A stretch of 26,902 nt of DNA, from contig DATJMJ010000050.1 of the NCBI GenBank assembly GCA_035508795.1, positions 1 to 26,902 on the forward strand. The letters are read 5' to 3'. Position numbers and translations under genes: made by a program. Origin of the DNA: DATJMJ01 sp035508795. GTDB taxonomy: Bacteria; Actinomycetota; Acidimicrobiia; Acidimicrobiales; Palsa-688. The first letter of the stretch is position 1; each line of letters begins with the position of its first letter. Shown here piece after piece: positions 6,456-13,942 of this stretch. Below the pieces are notes generated by a model that did no database searches, was not told the origin of the DNA, and worked only from the letters and a program-made list of their open reading frames with translations.

Positions 6456-9212
6456 ATGAACGACCGACAGCGCCGCCACCCGGCCCGGCGCGGCCGCGCA
6501 AAGCGGCGTGCAACCTACCGGCTCCAACTGCACGCTGGCTTCCGCTTTTCCGATGCCGCCGCGATCGCGGCTTACCTGGCGGAGCTGGGGGTCAGCCACG
6601 TCTACCTTTCGCCGGTGCTCCAGGCCGCCAAAGGCAGTACGCATGGCTACGACGTCGTCGACCCGGCAACGGTCAACGAGGAGCTCGGTGGCGAGGCGGG
6701 CCATGCCGGCCTACAGGGGGCCCTCGGTGAGGAGGGCTTGGGCCAGATGCTCGACATCGTGCCCAACCACATGGCTGTTTCCTCGCCGGACAACCGTTGG
6801 TGGTGGGACGTCCTCGAAAACGGGCCGTCGAGTGTGTACGCGGGCTACTTCGACGTCGACTGGGGGCCGCCGGAGCACAGGGAAAACGGGGCGCAACAAG
6901 CCGGTGCCCACCAAAACAGCGTCGTCCTCCTGCCAATACTCGGCGACCACTATGGCCGCGAGCTCGAAGCTCGCAAGTTCGGCCTCGCCCACTCAAAGGG
7001 CACGTTCACGCTCGAGTATTTCGCCAACACGCTCCCGATCGCGCCGCGCAGCCTTGACCAGCTCATCTCGCGGGCAGCCAAACGGTTGCCAAGGGGCACC
7101 GAACCGGCTGTCCGGGCCGAGCTCGAAAGCCTTGGCACGGCGCTCGGGCGGCTGCCGCCTTCGTGGGCGACGGACCATGCAAGCGTGAGAGAGCGCCACC
7201 GCGACAAAGAAGTCCTGCGCGCCCGTCTCGCGGCCCTTTGCGAACAGCACGTCGAGGTCGAAGACGCTGTCGACGCCGAAGCGAAGGCCGTCGGGTCGGA
7301 CGTCGATTCCCTCGATGCCTTGTTGCAAAGGCAAAACTACCGGTTGGCATTTTGGCGGACCGCCTCCGAAGAGGGACAGTACCGGCGTTTCTTCGACATC
7401 AACGACCTCGTGGGCATCCGGGTCGAGGACCCCGCCGTCTTCGCAGACAGCCACAGGCTCGTGTTGCGCTGGCTCCGTGACGGTGTCATCGACGCGCTCC
7501 GCGTCGACCATATCGACGGACTGCGCGACCCACTTGCCTACCTGCGGCGCCTCGAGGAGGCGGGTTCTGGGGTCTGGGCGCTGGTCGAGAAGATCCTTGC
7601 GCCGAGTGAACGGTTGCCTGCCAACTGGCCCGTGGCCGGGACCACGGGCTACGACTGGCTCAACCTCGCCGGCGGTCTTTTTATAAAGCCGGAAGGGGCG
7701 CTTTCCCTGCAACGCGCCTTCGGGTCCTTCACCGGTACTGACCAGTTGTGGGAGGACCTCGTCCACGACTGTAAAAGGCTCGTGCTCGACAGCTCGCTTT
7801 CGGCAGACCTGACGAGGATCGTCGAGCGGTTCGCCCGCGTTTGCGAGTTGCACCGCCGCCATTCGGACCATACCAGGCGGGAGTTGCGGGACTGCCTGGC
7901 AGAGGTGATCGCGGCGTTCAGCGTCTACCGGACTTACGTGGTCCCCGGAGCGCGGCCGGCGGCCCCCGACGTCGCGGTCGTGCAGAGAGCGGTCGTCGAG
8001 GCAGGCCTGCGCGTCCCCGAGCTCGATGGCGAACTGCTCCAGTTCGTGCGAGACGTCCTCCTTCTCCGGCTCCCCGGGGCCGGTCCGGCAGAAGTCGAAA
8101 TGGCGATGCGTTTCCAGCAGCTGACGGGCCCGGTGATGGCCAAGGCTGTCGAAGACACGGCTTTTTACCGCTACTTCCCGCTCCTTGCCCTCAACGAGGT
8201 GGGCGGCGACCCGCGGAGCACGGGCACCCTGGCGGCGGACCTGCACGCCTGGTGCGCAGAGGCGCAAAAGCGTCACCCCTTCGGCTTGCTTGCAACCTCG
8301 ACGCACGACACCAAACGGTCGGAGGACGTGCGTGCCAGGCTTTCGGTCCTGTCCGAGATGGCAGACGAGTGGGGGGAGACCACGTGGCGCTGGCATACGC
8401 TCAACCGGCGCCACTGGACGGCCGACATGCCCGGTCTTGCGACGGAATGGATGCTCTACCAAACACTTGTGGGGGCCTGGCCGATCGGTCCCGAGCGCGT
8501 GTCGGGTTTCCTCGAAAAGGCTGTGCGGGAAGCCAAATTGCACTCGAGCTGGGACCAGCCCAACGAGATATACGAGCGAGCCGCGATGCACTTTGCGACT
8601 TCGGTGCTCCGCAACAGGCGTTTCGTCGAGGAGCTCGAGGAGGTCGTGGAGCGCGTCCGTCGGCCCGGGCAGTCCAACTCGTTGGCGCTCAAATTGCTCA
8701 CCCTCACCGCGCCAGGTGTGCCCGACCTCTACCAGGGGAGCGAACTGTGGGATCTCTCCCTGGTCGACCCCGACAACCGCCGCCCCGTCGATTACGAGAC
8801 GAGGTGGAAACTCCTTCAGGAGCTCGAAGGGGAGGATCTGGCAGCCCGCTGGCAGGAGGGCGACGCTCAAGGGGTTACCAAGCTTGCTGTCGTGAAAGAG
8901 GCCCTCGCTCTCCGGGCGCGGAGGCCGGCGGCCTTCGGGCCGGGCACGCGGGGGGCGTATACCCCGCTCGAGGCGGGCGGCCCGACTGCCGACCACGTGA
9001 TTGCTTTCGCCCGCGGTGCCGAGGCCGTCACGGTCATTACCCGGTGGCCGCTGTCGCTCGAACAAGGCGGCGGCTGGCGAGGGGCTCATCTCGTGCTCCC
9101 CGAAGGCAAGTGGCGGGACGTCCTGTGCGGCGGCAGCTGGGAGGGCCGGGTCGCGGTTGGCCGGCTGCTCGGGGGGCTCCCCGTCGCACTGCTCGAACGC
9201 GTGAAGGGCTGA
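6456..9212 (+). CDS. treY: Maltooligosyl trehalose synthase (GH13)
   Basis: 918 residues from ATG 6456; a purine-rich tract (6426-6443) lies upstream and family homology starts at ATYRLQLHAGF. GTG 6378 in the same frame would add 26 unlikely residues. TreY rearranges the reducing-end alpha-1,4 bond of maltodextrins to alpha,alpha-1,1, giving maltooligosyl trehalose. GH13 landmarks: YLSPVLQAAKGSTHGYDVVD (substrate-binding region), DIVPNHMA, the nucleophile Asp351 in LRVDHIDGLRDP, acid/base Glu378 in LVEKILAPSERLP, and Asp618 in TSTHDTKRSEDVRARL. The C-terminal YQGSELWDLSLVDPDNRRPV segment is typical of TreY. Length is at the long end for the family but without obvious extra domains. It is followed 74 bases later by treZ, its pathway partner; the debranching enzyme TreX is not in the window. 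Confidence 0.96.
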   Translation: MNDRQRRHPARRGRAKRRATYRLQLHAGFRFSDAAAIAAYLAELGVSHVYLSPVLQAAKGSTHGYDVVDPATVNEELGGEAGHAGLQGALGEEGLGQMLDIVPNHMAVSSPDNRWWWDVLENGPSSVYAGYFDVDWGPPEHRENGAQQAGAHQNSVVLLPILGDHYGRELEARKFGLAHSKGTFTLEYFANTLPIAPRSLDQLISRAAKRLPRGTEPAVRAELESLGTALGRLPPSWATDHASVRERHRDKEVLRARLAALCEQHVEVEDAVDAEAKAVGSDVDSLDALLQRQNYRLAFWRTASEEGQYRRFFDINDLVGIRVEDPAVFADSHRLVLRWLRDGVIDALRVDHIDGLRDPLAYLRRLEEAGSGVWALVEKILAPSERLPANWPVAGTTGYDWLNLAGGLFIKPEGALSLQRAFGSFTGTDQLWEDLVHDCKRLVLDSSLSADLTRIVERFARVCELHRRHSDHTRRELRDCLAEVIAAFSVYRTYVVPGARPAAPDVAVVQRAVVEAGLRVPELDGELLQFVRDVLLLRLPGAGPAEVEMAMRFQQLTGPVMAKAVEDTAFYRYFPLLALNEVGGDPRSTGTLAADLHAWCAEAQKRHPFGLLATSTHDTKRSEDVRARLSVLSEMADEWGETTWRWHTLNRRHWTADMPGLATEWMLYQTLVGAWPIGPERVSGFLEKAVREAKLHSSWDQPNEIYERAAMHFATSVLRNRRFVEELEEVVERVRRPGQSNSLALKLLTLTAPGVPDLYQGSELWDLSLVDPDNRRPVDYETRWKLLQELEGEDLAARWQEGDAQGVTKLAVVKEALALRARRPAAFGPGTRGAYTPLEAGGPTADHVIAFARGAEAVTVITRWPLSLEQGGGWRGAHLVLPEGKWRDVLCGGSWEGRVAVGRLLGGLPVALLERVKG

Positions 9213-9252
9213 AGCTTCGCCTCGGCCGGCGGGCGGCCGGCTGCGGGTACGT

Positions 9253-9279
9253 CTGACATCGGGCTCTCTGGGTAAGAGT
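9253..9279 (+). promoter_or_regulatory. Possible treZ promoter
   Basis: CTGACA (9253-9258) and TAAGAG/AAGAGT (9273-9279) precede the treZ ATG at 9287 by 8 bases. The spacer of 14-15 is short, so this is weak. The 74-base gap also holds a GC-rich self-complementary stretch (about 9225-9245) that could attenuate read-through from treY. Confidence 0.25.
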
Positions 9280-9286
9280 TGTCGGC

Positions 9287-11068
9287 ATGACTTTCGGCAT
9301 CTGGGCGCCCGGCCACAAGGCGGTTGAAGTCGTCCTGGCAGGCAACCGCCGGCTCCCGATGGGACAGGAGGGCCGCGGGTGGTGGCAGCTGGTGCAACCC
9401 GCTTTGGTTCCCGGGACGCGCTACAGGTTCTCTGTCGACGGCGGTCCCGCGCGCCCCGACCCTCGCTCGCCGTGGCAACCTGAGGGTACCGACGGGGCGT
9501 CGGCCACGGTCGACTTCTCCCAGTTTGAGTGGTCAGACGCGGGATGGGTGCCGCCCGAGCTCGCCTCCGCCGTTATTTACGAGATGCATGTCGGGACATT
9601 CAGCCGGGCGGGCACGTTCGAAGGTGCCATCGACCACCTCGGGCACCTCGTGGAGCTCGGGGTCAACGCCCTCGAGGTCATGCCCGTGGCGGAGGCCAGC
9701 GGGGAGCGCGGCTGGGGCTACGACGGGGCCGACCTCTGGGCGCCCCACCACGCCTATGGCGGCCCGGCCGGCCTCAAACGTTTCGTCGACGCATGTCACG
9801 GGCGAGGCCTGGCAGTCATCCTCGACGTCGTCTACAACCATCTCGGGCCGGCCGGGAATTACCTGAGCGAGTTTGGGCCTTATTTCACCGAGGCGTACGA
9901 GACACCATGGGGCGCCGCGGTCAACATGGACGGCCCGGGGAGTTACGGGGTGCGCGATTTCGTCATCTCCAACGCCGTCATGTGGTTGCGGGACTACCAC
10001 ATCGACGGCTTGAGGCTCGACGCGGTTCACGCCATCTACGACGAGGGGCCCCTCCACGTGCTCGAGGAGCTTGCAACGGCTGTCGACGAACTGTCCTTCG
10101 AGGCCGGCCGAAAGATGTGGCTCATCGCCGAGGACGACCGCAACGACCCCCGCGTCGCTCGCCCGAGGAGCGAGCACGGCTACGGGTTGGACGCCTGCTG
10201 GGACGACGACTTCCACCATGCCCTCCACACCGTGCTGACAGGGGAAAGGCAAGGTTATTACTCGGATTTCGGGCTGATTGGCCAACTGGCCAAGGCTTAC
10301 GAGGACGGGTTCGTCTACGACGGCACCTTCTCGGAGTACCGCCAGCGGAGCCAGGGCCGTCCCGCCGACGGTCTTGCCGGCTCGGCGTTCGTGTGCTGCC
10401 TTCAAAACCACGACCAGGTGGGCAACCGCGCCCTCGGCGAACGCACTTCCCACTTGCTCGGGACGGACCTGCTCAAGGTGGGCGCCGCACTGCTGTTGCT
10501 TTCTCCTTTTGTGCCGATGCTGTTCCAGGGGGAGGAGTGGGGAGCCTCTGCCCCGTTCCTCTACTTCACCGACCACAAAGACCCCGAGCTTGCCAAGGCG
10601 GTGAGCGAAGGACGGCGGCGGGAGCACCCGATGGGGGAGGGCCAAGAGGTGCCCGACCCGCAGGCACTGGAGACCTTCACGCGGTCAAAGCTCGACTGGG
10701 ACGAGTTGAAACGAGAGCCGCACCGTTCCGTCCTCGATTGGCACCGCCGCCTCCTCGCCCTCCGGCGCCACGAGGCGGACCTGTCCAACTGCGACCGCTG
10801 GGCGGTGGTGACGAGGTACGACGAGGGCTCCAGGTGGCTCGTCGTCCGCCGGGGCCACTTCAGCATCGCCGCCAACCTGGCAGCGGAGCGGCAGGCATTG
10901 CCCCTCGGAGGGCCCGGCAGCAGCATCGCCCTCAGCTCGCAGGACGCTGCCGGCCTCGATGGCTCGAAGGTCTGGCTGCCCCCCAGGTCGGTCGCCGTGG
11001 TCTTCCACGAAGAGGCTGTCGCCGGGCCGCGAAGGCAGCGTGGGCGGCACCTACAAGGCGAGGGGTGA
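9287..11068 (+). CDS. treZ: Malto-oligosyltrehalose trehalohydrolase (GH13)
   Basis: 593 residues, typical for TreZ, which cleaves trehalose from maltooligosyl trehalose made by TreY. Residues 1-90 form the N-terminal beta domain beginning FGIWAPGHKAVEVVL. The (beta/alpha)8 barrel follows with YEMHVGTFSRAGTF, VMPVAE, DVVYNHLGPAGNYL, nucleophile Asp245 in GLRLDAVHAIYD, general acid Glu282 in LIAEDDRNDPR, and Asp376 in LQNHDQVGNRALGER. LFQGEEWGASAPFLYFTDH near 405-425 is the TreZ-specific loop. The C-terminal 90 residues make the usual beta domain. Together with treY this gives a glycogen-to-trehalose route, normally used for osmotic and desiccation protection. The gene ends 28 bases before a tRNA gene. 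Confidence 0.96.
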   Translation: MTFGIWAPGHKAVEVVLAGNRRLPMGQEGRGWWQLVQPALVPGTRYRFSVDGGPARPDPRSPWQPEGTDGASATVDFSQFEWSDAGWVPPELASAVIYEMHVGTFSRAGTFEGAIDHLGHLVELGVNALEVMPVAEASGERGWGYDGADLWAPHHAYGGPAGLKRFVDACHGRGLAVILDVVYNHLGPAGNYLSEFGPYFTEAYETPWGAAVNMDGPGSYGVRDFVISNAVMWLRDYHIDGLRLDAVHAIYDEGPLHVLEELATAVDELSFEAGRKMWLIAEDDRNDPRVARPRSEHGYGLDACWDDDFHHALHTVLTGERQGYYSDFGLIGQLAKAYEDGFVYDGTFSEYRQRSQGRPADGLAGSAFVCCLQNHDQVGNRALGERTSHLLGTDLLKVGAALLLLSPFVPMLFQGEEWGASAPFLYFTDHKDPELAKAVSEGRRREHPMGEGQEVPDPQALETFTRSKLDWDELKREPHRSVLDWHRRLLALRRHEADLSNCDRWAVVTRYDEGSRWLVVRRGHFSIAANLAAERQALPLGGPGSSIALSSQDAAGLDGSKVWLPPRSVAVVFHEEAVAGPRRQRGRHLQGEG

Positions 11069-11096
11069 GGCGAGGACTGGTAAGGTGGCCCTGCTC

Positions 11097-11173
11097 GGGC
11101 GTATAGCTCAGTTGGTTAGAGCGCATGCATGACGCGCATGAGGTCCGGTGTTCGACTCACCGTACGCCCACCA
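11097..11173 (+). tRNA. tRNA-Val (anticodon GAC), CCA encoded
   Basis: A full cloverleaf can be drawn. Acceptor GGGCGTA (11097-11103) pairs perfectly with TACGCCC (11163-11169). The D-stem is GCTC/GAGC. The anticodon stem CATGC/GCATG encloses loop ATGACGC with anticodon GAC at 11131-11133 after U33. The variable loop is AGGTC, and the T-stem CGGTG/CACCG encloses TTCGACT. ACCA follows at 11170-11173. The anticodon loop has unusual bases: A at position 32 (normally a pyrimidine), G at 37 and C at 38. All stems are perfect, so it should be functional. Confidence 0.93.
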
Positions 11174-11220
11174 GGTGACCAGCAGGGTTCTGAGGCTCTC
11201 TCGCAAGACGTAGGTCACCT
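11173..11220 (+). repeat. Inverted repeat directly after the tRNA
   Basis: AGGTGACC (11173-11180), starting at the last base of the CCA end, is perfectly complementary to GGTCACCT (11213-11220), with 32 bases between. There is no T-run after it, so a Rho-independent terminator is not supported. It could be a 3' processing structure or chance. Confidence 0.4.
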
Positions 11221-11254
11221 ATGCGGGCTGAAGCGGGCACAAACTAGCGCCTTG

Positions 11255-11599
11255 TTAACGGCCGCCCTCGATGCCGTCTCCGTTCGCCGCGACGATCACC
11301 TCGAGCCTTTTCATGGCCGCCTCAAATGATCCGAAGCGTTGCGGCGCGTCCATGAGCGGCCCGCTGGCGGTGAAAACGGTACTACCCGAACCTGAGTGCG
11401 GGCCGGACTTATTGATGGAGGCTGCAACCACCAACGCTGAGTTCCTCCCGCTCCAAACCGTCCCTTTCGGTAGGAGCACCACTTGGTCCGCGCTGACCCA
11501 TTGCCAGTGATATGTCATGCGCCCGACGACATACCCAATAACGTCCAATATCTCTCCTGGCACTGCTCCGCCGCCGGTGTCGCCGGTTCTGGCTGGCAT
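11255..11599 (-). CDS. Small hypothetical protein
   Basis: An open frame of 114 codons on the minus strand with no strong competitor on the plus strand. The likely core is MTYHWQWVSADQVVLLPKG onward, ending GSFEAAMKRLEVIVAANGDG, an alpha/beta pattern with a C-terminal helix. I do not recognise a family. The start is uncertain: ATG 11599 is the longest form; TTG 11548 has an AGGAG five bases upstream and would give 97 residues; ATG 11518 would give 87. It lies between the tRNA and the retropepsin-like lipoprotein in a stretch with lower GC and looser codon use than the housekeeping genes, consistent with accessory DNA. The gap 11600-11757 upstream holds no other recognisable gene. Confidence 0.5.
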   Translation of the reverse strand: MPARTGDTGGGAVPGEILDVIGYVVGRMTYHWQWVSADQVVLLPKGTVWSGRNSALVVAASINKSGPHSGSGSTVFTASGPLMDAPQRFGSFEAAMKRLEVIVAANGDGIEGGR

Positions 11600-11757
11600 G
11601 CGAAGAGTGCTCGGAGGGTATAGCTGTTCGCGATGGCCGGGGTTTCGGTCCCGAGATCAGATTCCGGCCATCCAGCAGTTGCGCCCGCCCACCAGCACCG
11701 CGAACAAGGCTTCCCGGCCCGGGTAGCTCCCGCCTCATTGCCGGCCCTGCGCCCCCT

Positions 11758-12876
11758 CTATGTCTTTGCTGGCATCGCCGCGGTGACCGCGGATGGCTGA
11801 GGCTGCTCACCGTGGCCGAGAAAAAGCTCGCCGTCGGTGTAGTCGACCAGTACGGGGCTCAAGTGGACCAGGACCCCCGCACCGAGCACACCGACGGTGC
11901 CGGGGGGAATGAAACTGCTGCCCACAATTTGCTGGGGGAGTTGCACGTTCCCGAGCATTGCGGGCCCCACTGTGAAGTGGTTGACAGCGATCGGGCAGTC
12001 GAGGCCGGCGTAGGCGGTGCCTGGTAGCCCGATAGGCGCCAACCCGAGCTGTTTTACCACGCTCGGTGCAAGGGTTGTGTTGCCTGCGCCCGTGTCGAGC
12101 GTCATCGTGAGGCGGGAGGGCCCAATCGACAGCTCAACGGTAGGCCTTACCTCTACCAACCGCAGGTGGTCGGGGGAAAGGACCTTGCTCACGACCTCGA
12201 CCGGCATCGGGCTGGCGAACGATGTGCCCTTTGTCAATGAGGAATCGGCCGGTACGCCGCCCGAGCCACCCGCGACGTCCGAACGGAGGAGGCCGCTTCG
12301 TGGCCCCAGAGTGAGGGTTTGTTGGCTGTAGTCGATCCTGACCGCACCGAAGGTGCTCAACGTGTCCGAGCCGAGCACCCCGGCCAGGTCCGAGAAAGCC
12401 GGGGACTCGATCCCGCCGACTTCTATGGTCTGGGGGAGCAATGCGGTGTTGCCGACCGACCATTGTGAGACAGATGCAAAGTAGATCTGCCGCTTGCAGG
12501 TGAACGACGTGACCGCCCGAGGCCCGTCAACGAGGTCGAGATGGAGCCGCGCCGCAAGGCTCGAGTCCACCAGAGTCCCCCCGCCGGTGTCCACCAGGAA
12601 CGGGAACGGCCCTTTGCTCCCGATGCAGACGTTGGCGACGATCGCACCGCGGACTACTCTTATCGGCACGACGGCGGAAGCACCGGGTTGGCGTGCACAG
12701 GACTTTTCGAACACGGGTAGTTGCAAGCTTCGGGCTACCGGTGCCGCTGGACGGGCTTGGGGCTCGCTGCTCCCGCACCCGGTCAAAAGTGCGGCTAAAG
12801 CAATAACAACGAGCACACCTGAAGCTTTTAGCCCGGTGCGCGTCCGGTAGGGTCGCTCCTGCTTCATCTCTCCCAT
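11758..12876 (-). CDS. Two-domain retropepsin-like aspartyl protease, lipoprotein
   Basis: 372 residues from ATG 12876 (ATG 12867 is an alternative; the frame is open to 13008). A signal peptide, basic then hydrophobic (VLVVIALAALLTGC), ends in the lipobox LTGC with Cys34, so the mature protein is predicted to be lipid-anchored outside the membrane. Two retropepsin-type units follow: FLVDTGGGTLVDSSLA (DTG 96-98) and MTLDTGAGNTTLAPSVV (DTG 261-263). Each is followed about 70 residues later by the hydrophobic-hydrophobic-Gly motif (GVLGSDTL and GVLGAGVL) and a VRIDY/VLVDY strand. Retroviral proteases make an active site from two such units; here both are in one chain, as in pepsin-like and some bacterial DUF-type aspartyl proteases. 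The substrate is unknown. Maturation would require Lgt, encoded at 5337-6329. Confidence 0.8.
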   Translation of the reverse strand: MGEMKQERPYRTRTGLKASGVLVVIALAALLTGCGSSEPQARPAAPVARSLQLPVFEKSCARQPGASAVVPIRVVRGAIVANVCIGSKGPFPFLVDTGGGTLVDSSLAARLHLDLVDGPRAVTSFTCKRQIYFASVSQWSVGNTALLPQTIEVGGIESPAFSDLAGVLGSDTLSTFGAVRIDYSQQTLTLGPRSGLLRSDVAGGSGGVPADSSLTKGTSFASPMPVEVVSKVLSPDHLRLVEVRPTVELSIGPSRLTMTLDTGAGNTTLAPSVVKQLGLAPIGLPGTAYAGLDCPIAVNHFTVGPAMLGNVQLPQQIVGSSFIPPGTVGVLGAGVLVHLSPVLVDYTDGELFLGHGEQPQPSAVTAAMPAKT

Positions 12877-12940
12877 ACTGCCCAGGCTCTTCGGGCCAAA
12901 TGCCCCGTTGCCAGCTTTCGCGGAGGTCCCGGCGCCCTGA

Positions 12941-13228
12941 AGCGGTGCCCTCGATGACGATATGCATATCGTCGGCCAGGATTGCAACTGAGCACCTCGA
13001 GTCAGCACGTAGGTTGCGGCCCTTCTGCGCCGCCCGGCTCGACGTCGTGTAAAGCGCTTGCCCGTCCCAGACCGCCAAGACTGGCCGAGTGTGAGGACGG
13101 CCGCTTGGGTGCAAGGTGGTCAGCCAGTACCAGCGGGCTGCCTCGATGCGGGCGCGAGCGACCTCCCAGTCAAGGGGGTCGACGTCGTGCCCCTGTGGGC
13201 CCATGAGGTCGGAGCGTATGGGGATCAT
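12941..13228 (-). pseudogene. Truncated PPOX-family flavoprotein gene (N-terminal half only)
   Basis: From ATG 13228 (or ATG 13204) the frame encodes the first half of a pyridoxamine-5'-phosphate-oxidase-fold protein: WYWLTTLHPSGRPHTRPVLA, WDGQALYTTSSRAAQKGRNL, and DSRCSVAILADDMHIVIEGT. Intact homologues, such as the plus-strand gene at 13402, continue with an ARRVTDP-like helix, GWPVT and a YEVTP-type end, about 80 residues more. Here the similarity stops at about 12941, and the frame runs on to 12527 through unrelated Arg/Ser-rich sequence overlapping the lipoprotein gene, which marks it as non-coding. The retained part has the FMN-binding strands but not the C-terminal half of the barrel, so a functional product is unlikely. 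Confidence 0.65.
12956..12973. repeat. Perfect 18-bp palindrome
   Basis: GACGATATGCATATCGTC reads identically on both strands. It lies inside the PPOX remnant, 15 bases before the point where homology ends and about 80 bases upstream of the lipoprotein start. It also encodes the DDMHIV residues of the flavoprotein, so it may be coincidental; alternatively it is an operator for the lipoprotein gene. Confidence 0.6.
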
Positions 13229-13247
13229 TGGGTTGACGCCCGGTCGC

Positions 13248-13273
13248 GTGGTGGGGGGTTGGCCACCCACCAC
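13248..13273. repeat. Inverted repeat between the two divergent PPOX genes
   Basis: GTGGTGGG (13248-13255) pairs perfectly with CCCACCAC (13266-13273) across a 10-base loop. It sits in the region from which the truncated and intact PPOX genes diverge, so an operator is as likely as an RNA hairpin. Confidence 0.5.
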
Positions 13274-13401
13274 CCGAGCCGTTCCTCACCATCTAAGCGG
13301 GTTGGCGACGGTCCGACCGCGCGCGATGACTTTGCCGCCCGGGGAAGGTCGGATCTATGACAGCCAAGCCAGTTCGCTGAACATACGGAAGGTGACAGGC
13401 C

Positions 13402-13926
13402 ATGGAGGTAATCAACTTGGGGGCAGCAGACGGGCTGCCGCCGGTGCAATGGGAGCCCATCGTCGACAAGCTGGGTGCGAGGTCAGCGCCGGCAGCGGAC
13501 GCGCACAACGCTCGCACGACATGGCTTGTGACACTGAATGAGGACGGCAGCCCGCACGTGACGGCGGTCGGCGCCATCTGGGTGGACGGCACCTTCTTGT
13601 TCCAGACTGGCGCCGGCACCCGCAAGGCCCGCAACGTCGAGCGCGACCCTCGCTGCTCGGTCGCTGTGTCGGTCCGCGACGCGGACGTCGTCCTCGAAGG
13701 TGACGCCGTCCGGGTGACCGACCCGGGCATCGTACGGCGCGCCGTGAGGACGTGGGCGGGCAATGGCTGGCCGGTCACCCCCTACGAAAGCGGCCCTGGC
13801 ATCACGGCTCCCTTCAACGCGCCCTCGCAAGGTCCACCCCCGTGGGACGTGTACCAGGTGACGCCACGCTCGGCGACCGTCACGTTGGGGACCGAGCCGG
13901 GCGGCTTAACCCGCTTCAAGTTCTAG
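13402..13926 (+). CDS. PPOX-family (pyridoxamine 5'-phosphate oxidase-like) flavin or F420-dependent protein
   Basis: 174 residues forming one split-barrel domain. Visible family features are ARTTWLVTLNEDGSPHVTAV (dimer strand with substrate contact), IWVDGTFLFQTGAGTRKARN (phosphate-binding loop with conserved TRKARN), DPRCSVAVSVRDADVVLEG, a helix RVTDPGIVRRAV, and the C-terminal VYQVTP strand. Such proteins bind FMN, F420 or heme in the cytosol and act in redox or detoxification reactions; the cofactor cannot be decided here. The start at ATG 13402 has GGAAGGTG (13387-13394) at good spacing. It diverges from a truncated relative at 13228 and converges with the cupin gene, 16 bases between stops. 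Confidence 0.85.
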   Translation: MEVINLGAADGLPPVQWEPIVDKLGARSAPAADAHNARTTWLVTLNEDGSPHVTAVGAIWVDGTFLFQTGAGTRKARNVERDPRCSVAVSVRDADVVLEGDAVRVTDPGIVRRAVRTWAGNGWPVTPYESGPGITAPFNAPSQGPPPWDVYQVTPRSATVTLGTEPGGLTRFKF

Positions 13927-13942
13927 ACGTCTCTCCCGGCGA

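Noticed and set aside
6993..9089. Long open frame on the minus strand opposite treY (and similar ones at 464-1369, 2021-3226, 9533-10645 and 21906-23591)
   Set aside because: These mirror a well-supported gene on the other strand, show Arg/Pro/Gly-rich composition with no recognisable motif, and arise from the lack of stop codons in very GC-rich DNA.
11165..11695. The 10-base tRNA end CGCCCACCAG recurs at 11686-11695, suggesting attachment-site repeats around the small orphan gene
   Set aside because: Ten bases is short for an att core, the flanks do not match, no integrase is present, and chance matches of this length are likely in GC-rich DNA.
12877..13008. Extended N-terminus of the lipoprotein gene up to 13008
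   Set aside because: It would place about 44 unrelated residues before a normal signal peptide and overlaps the PPOX remnant; ATG 12876 gives a standard lipoprotein signal.
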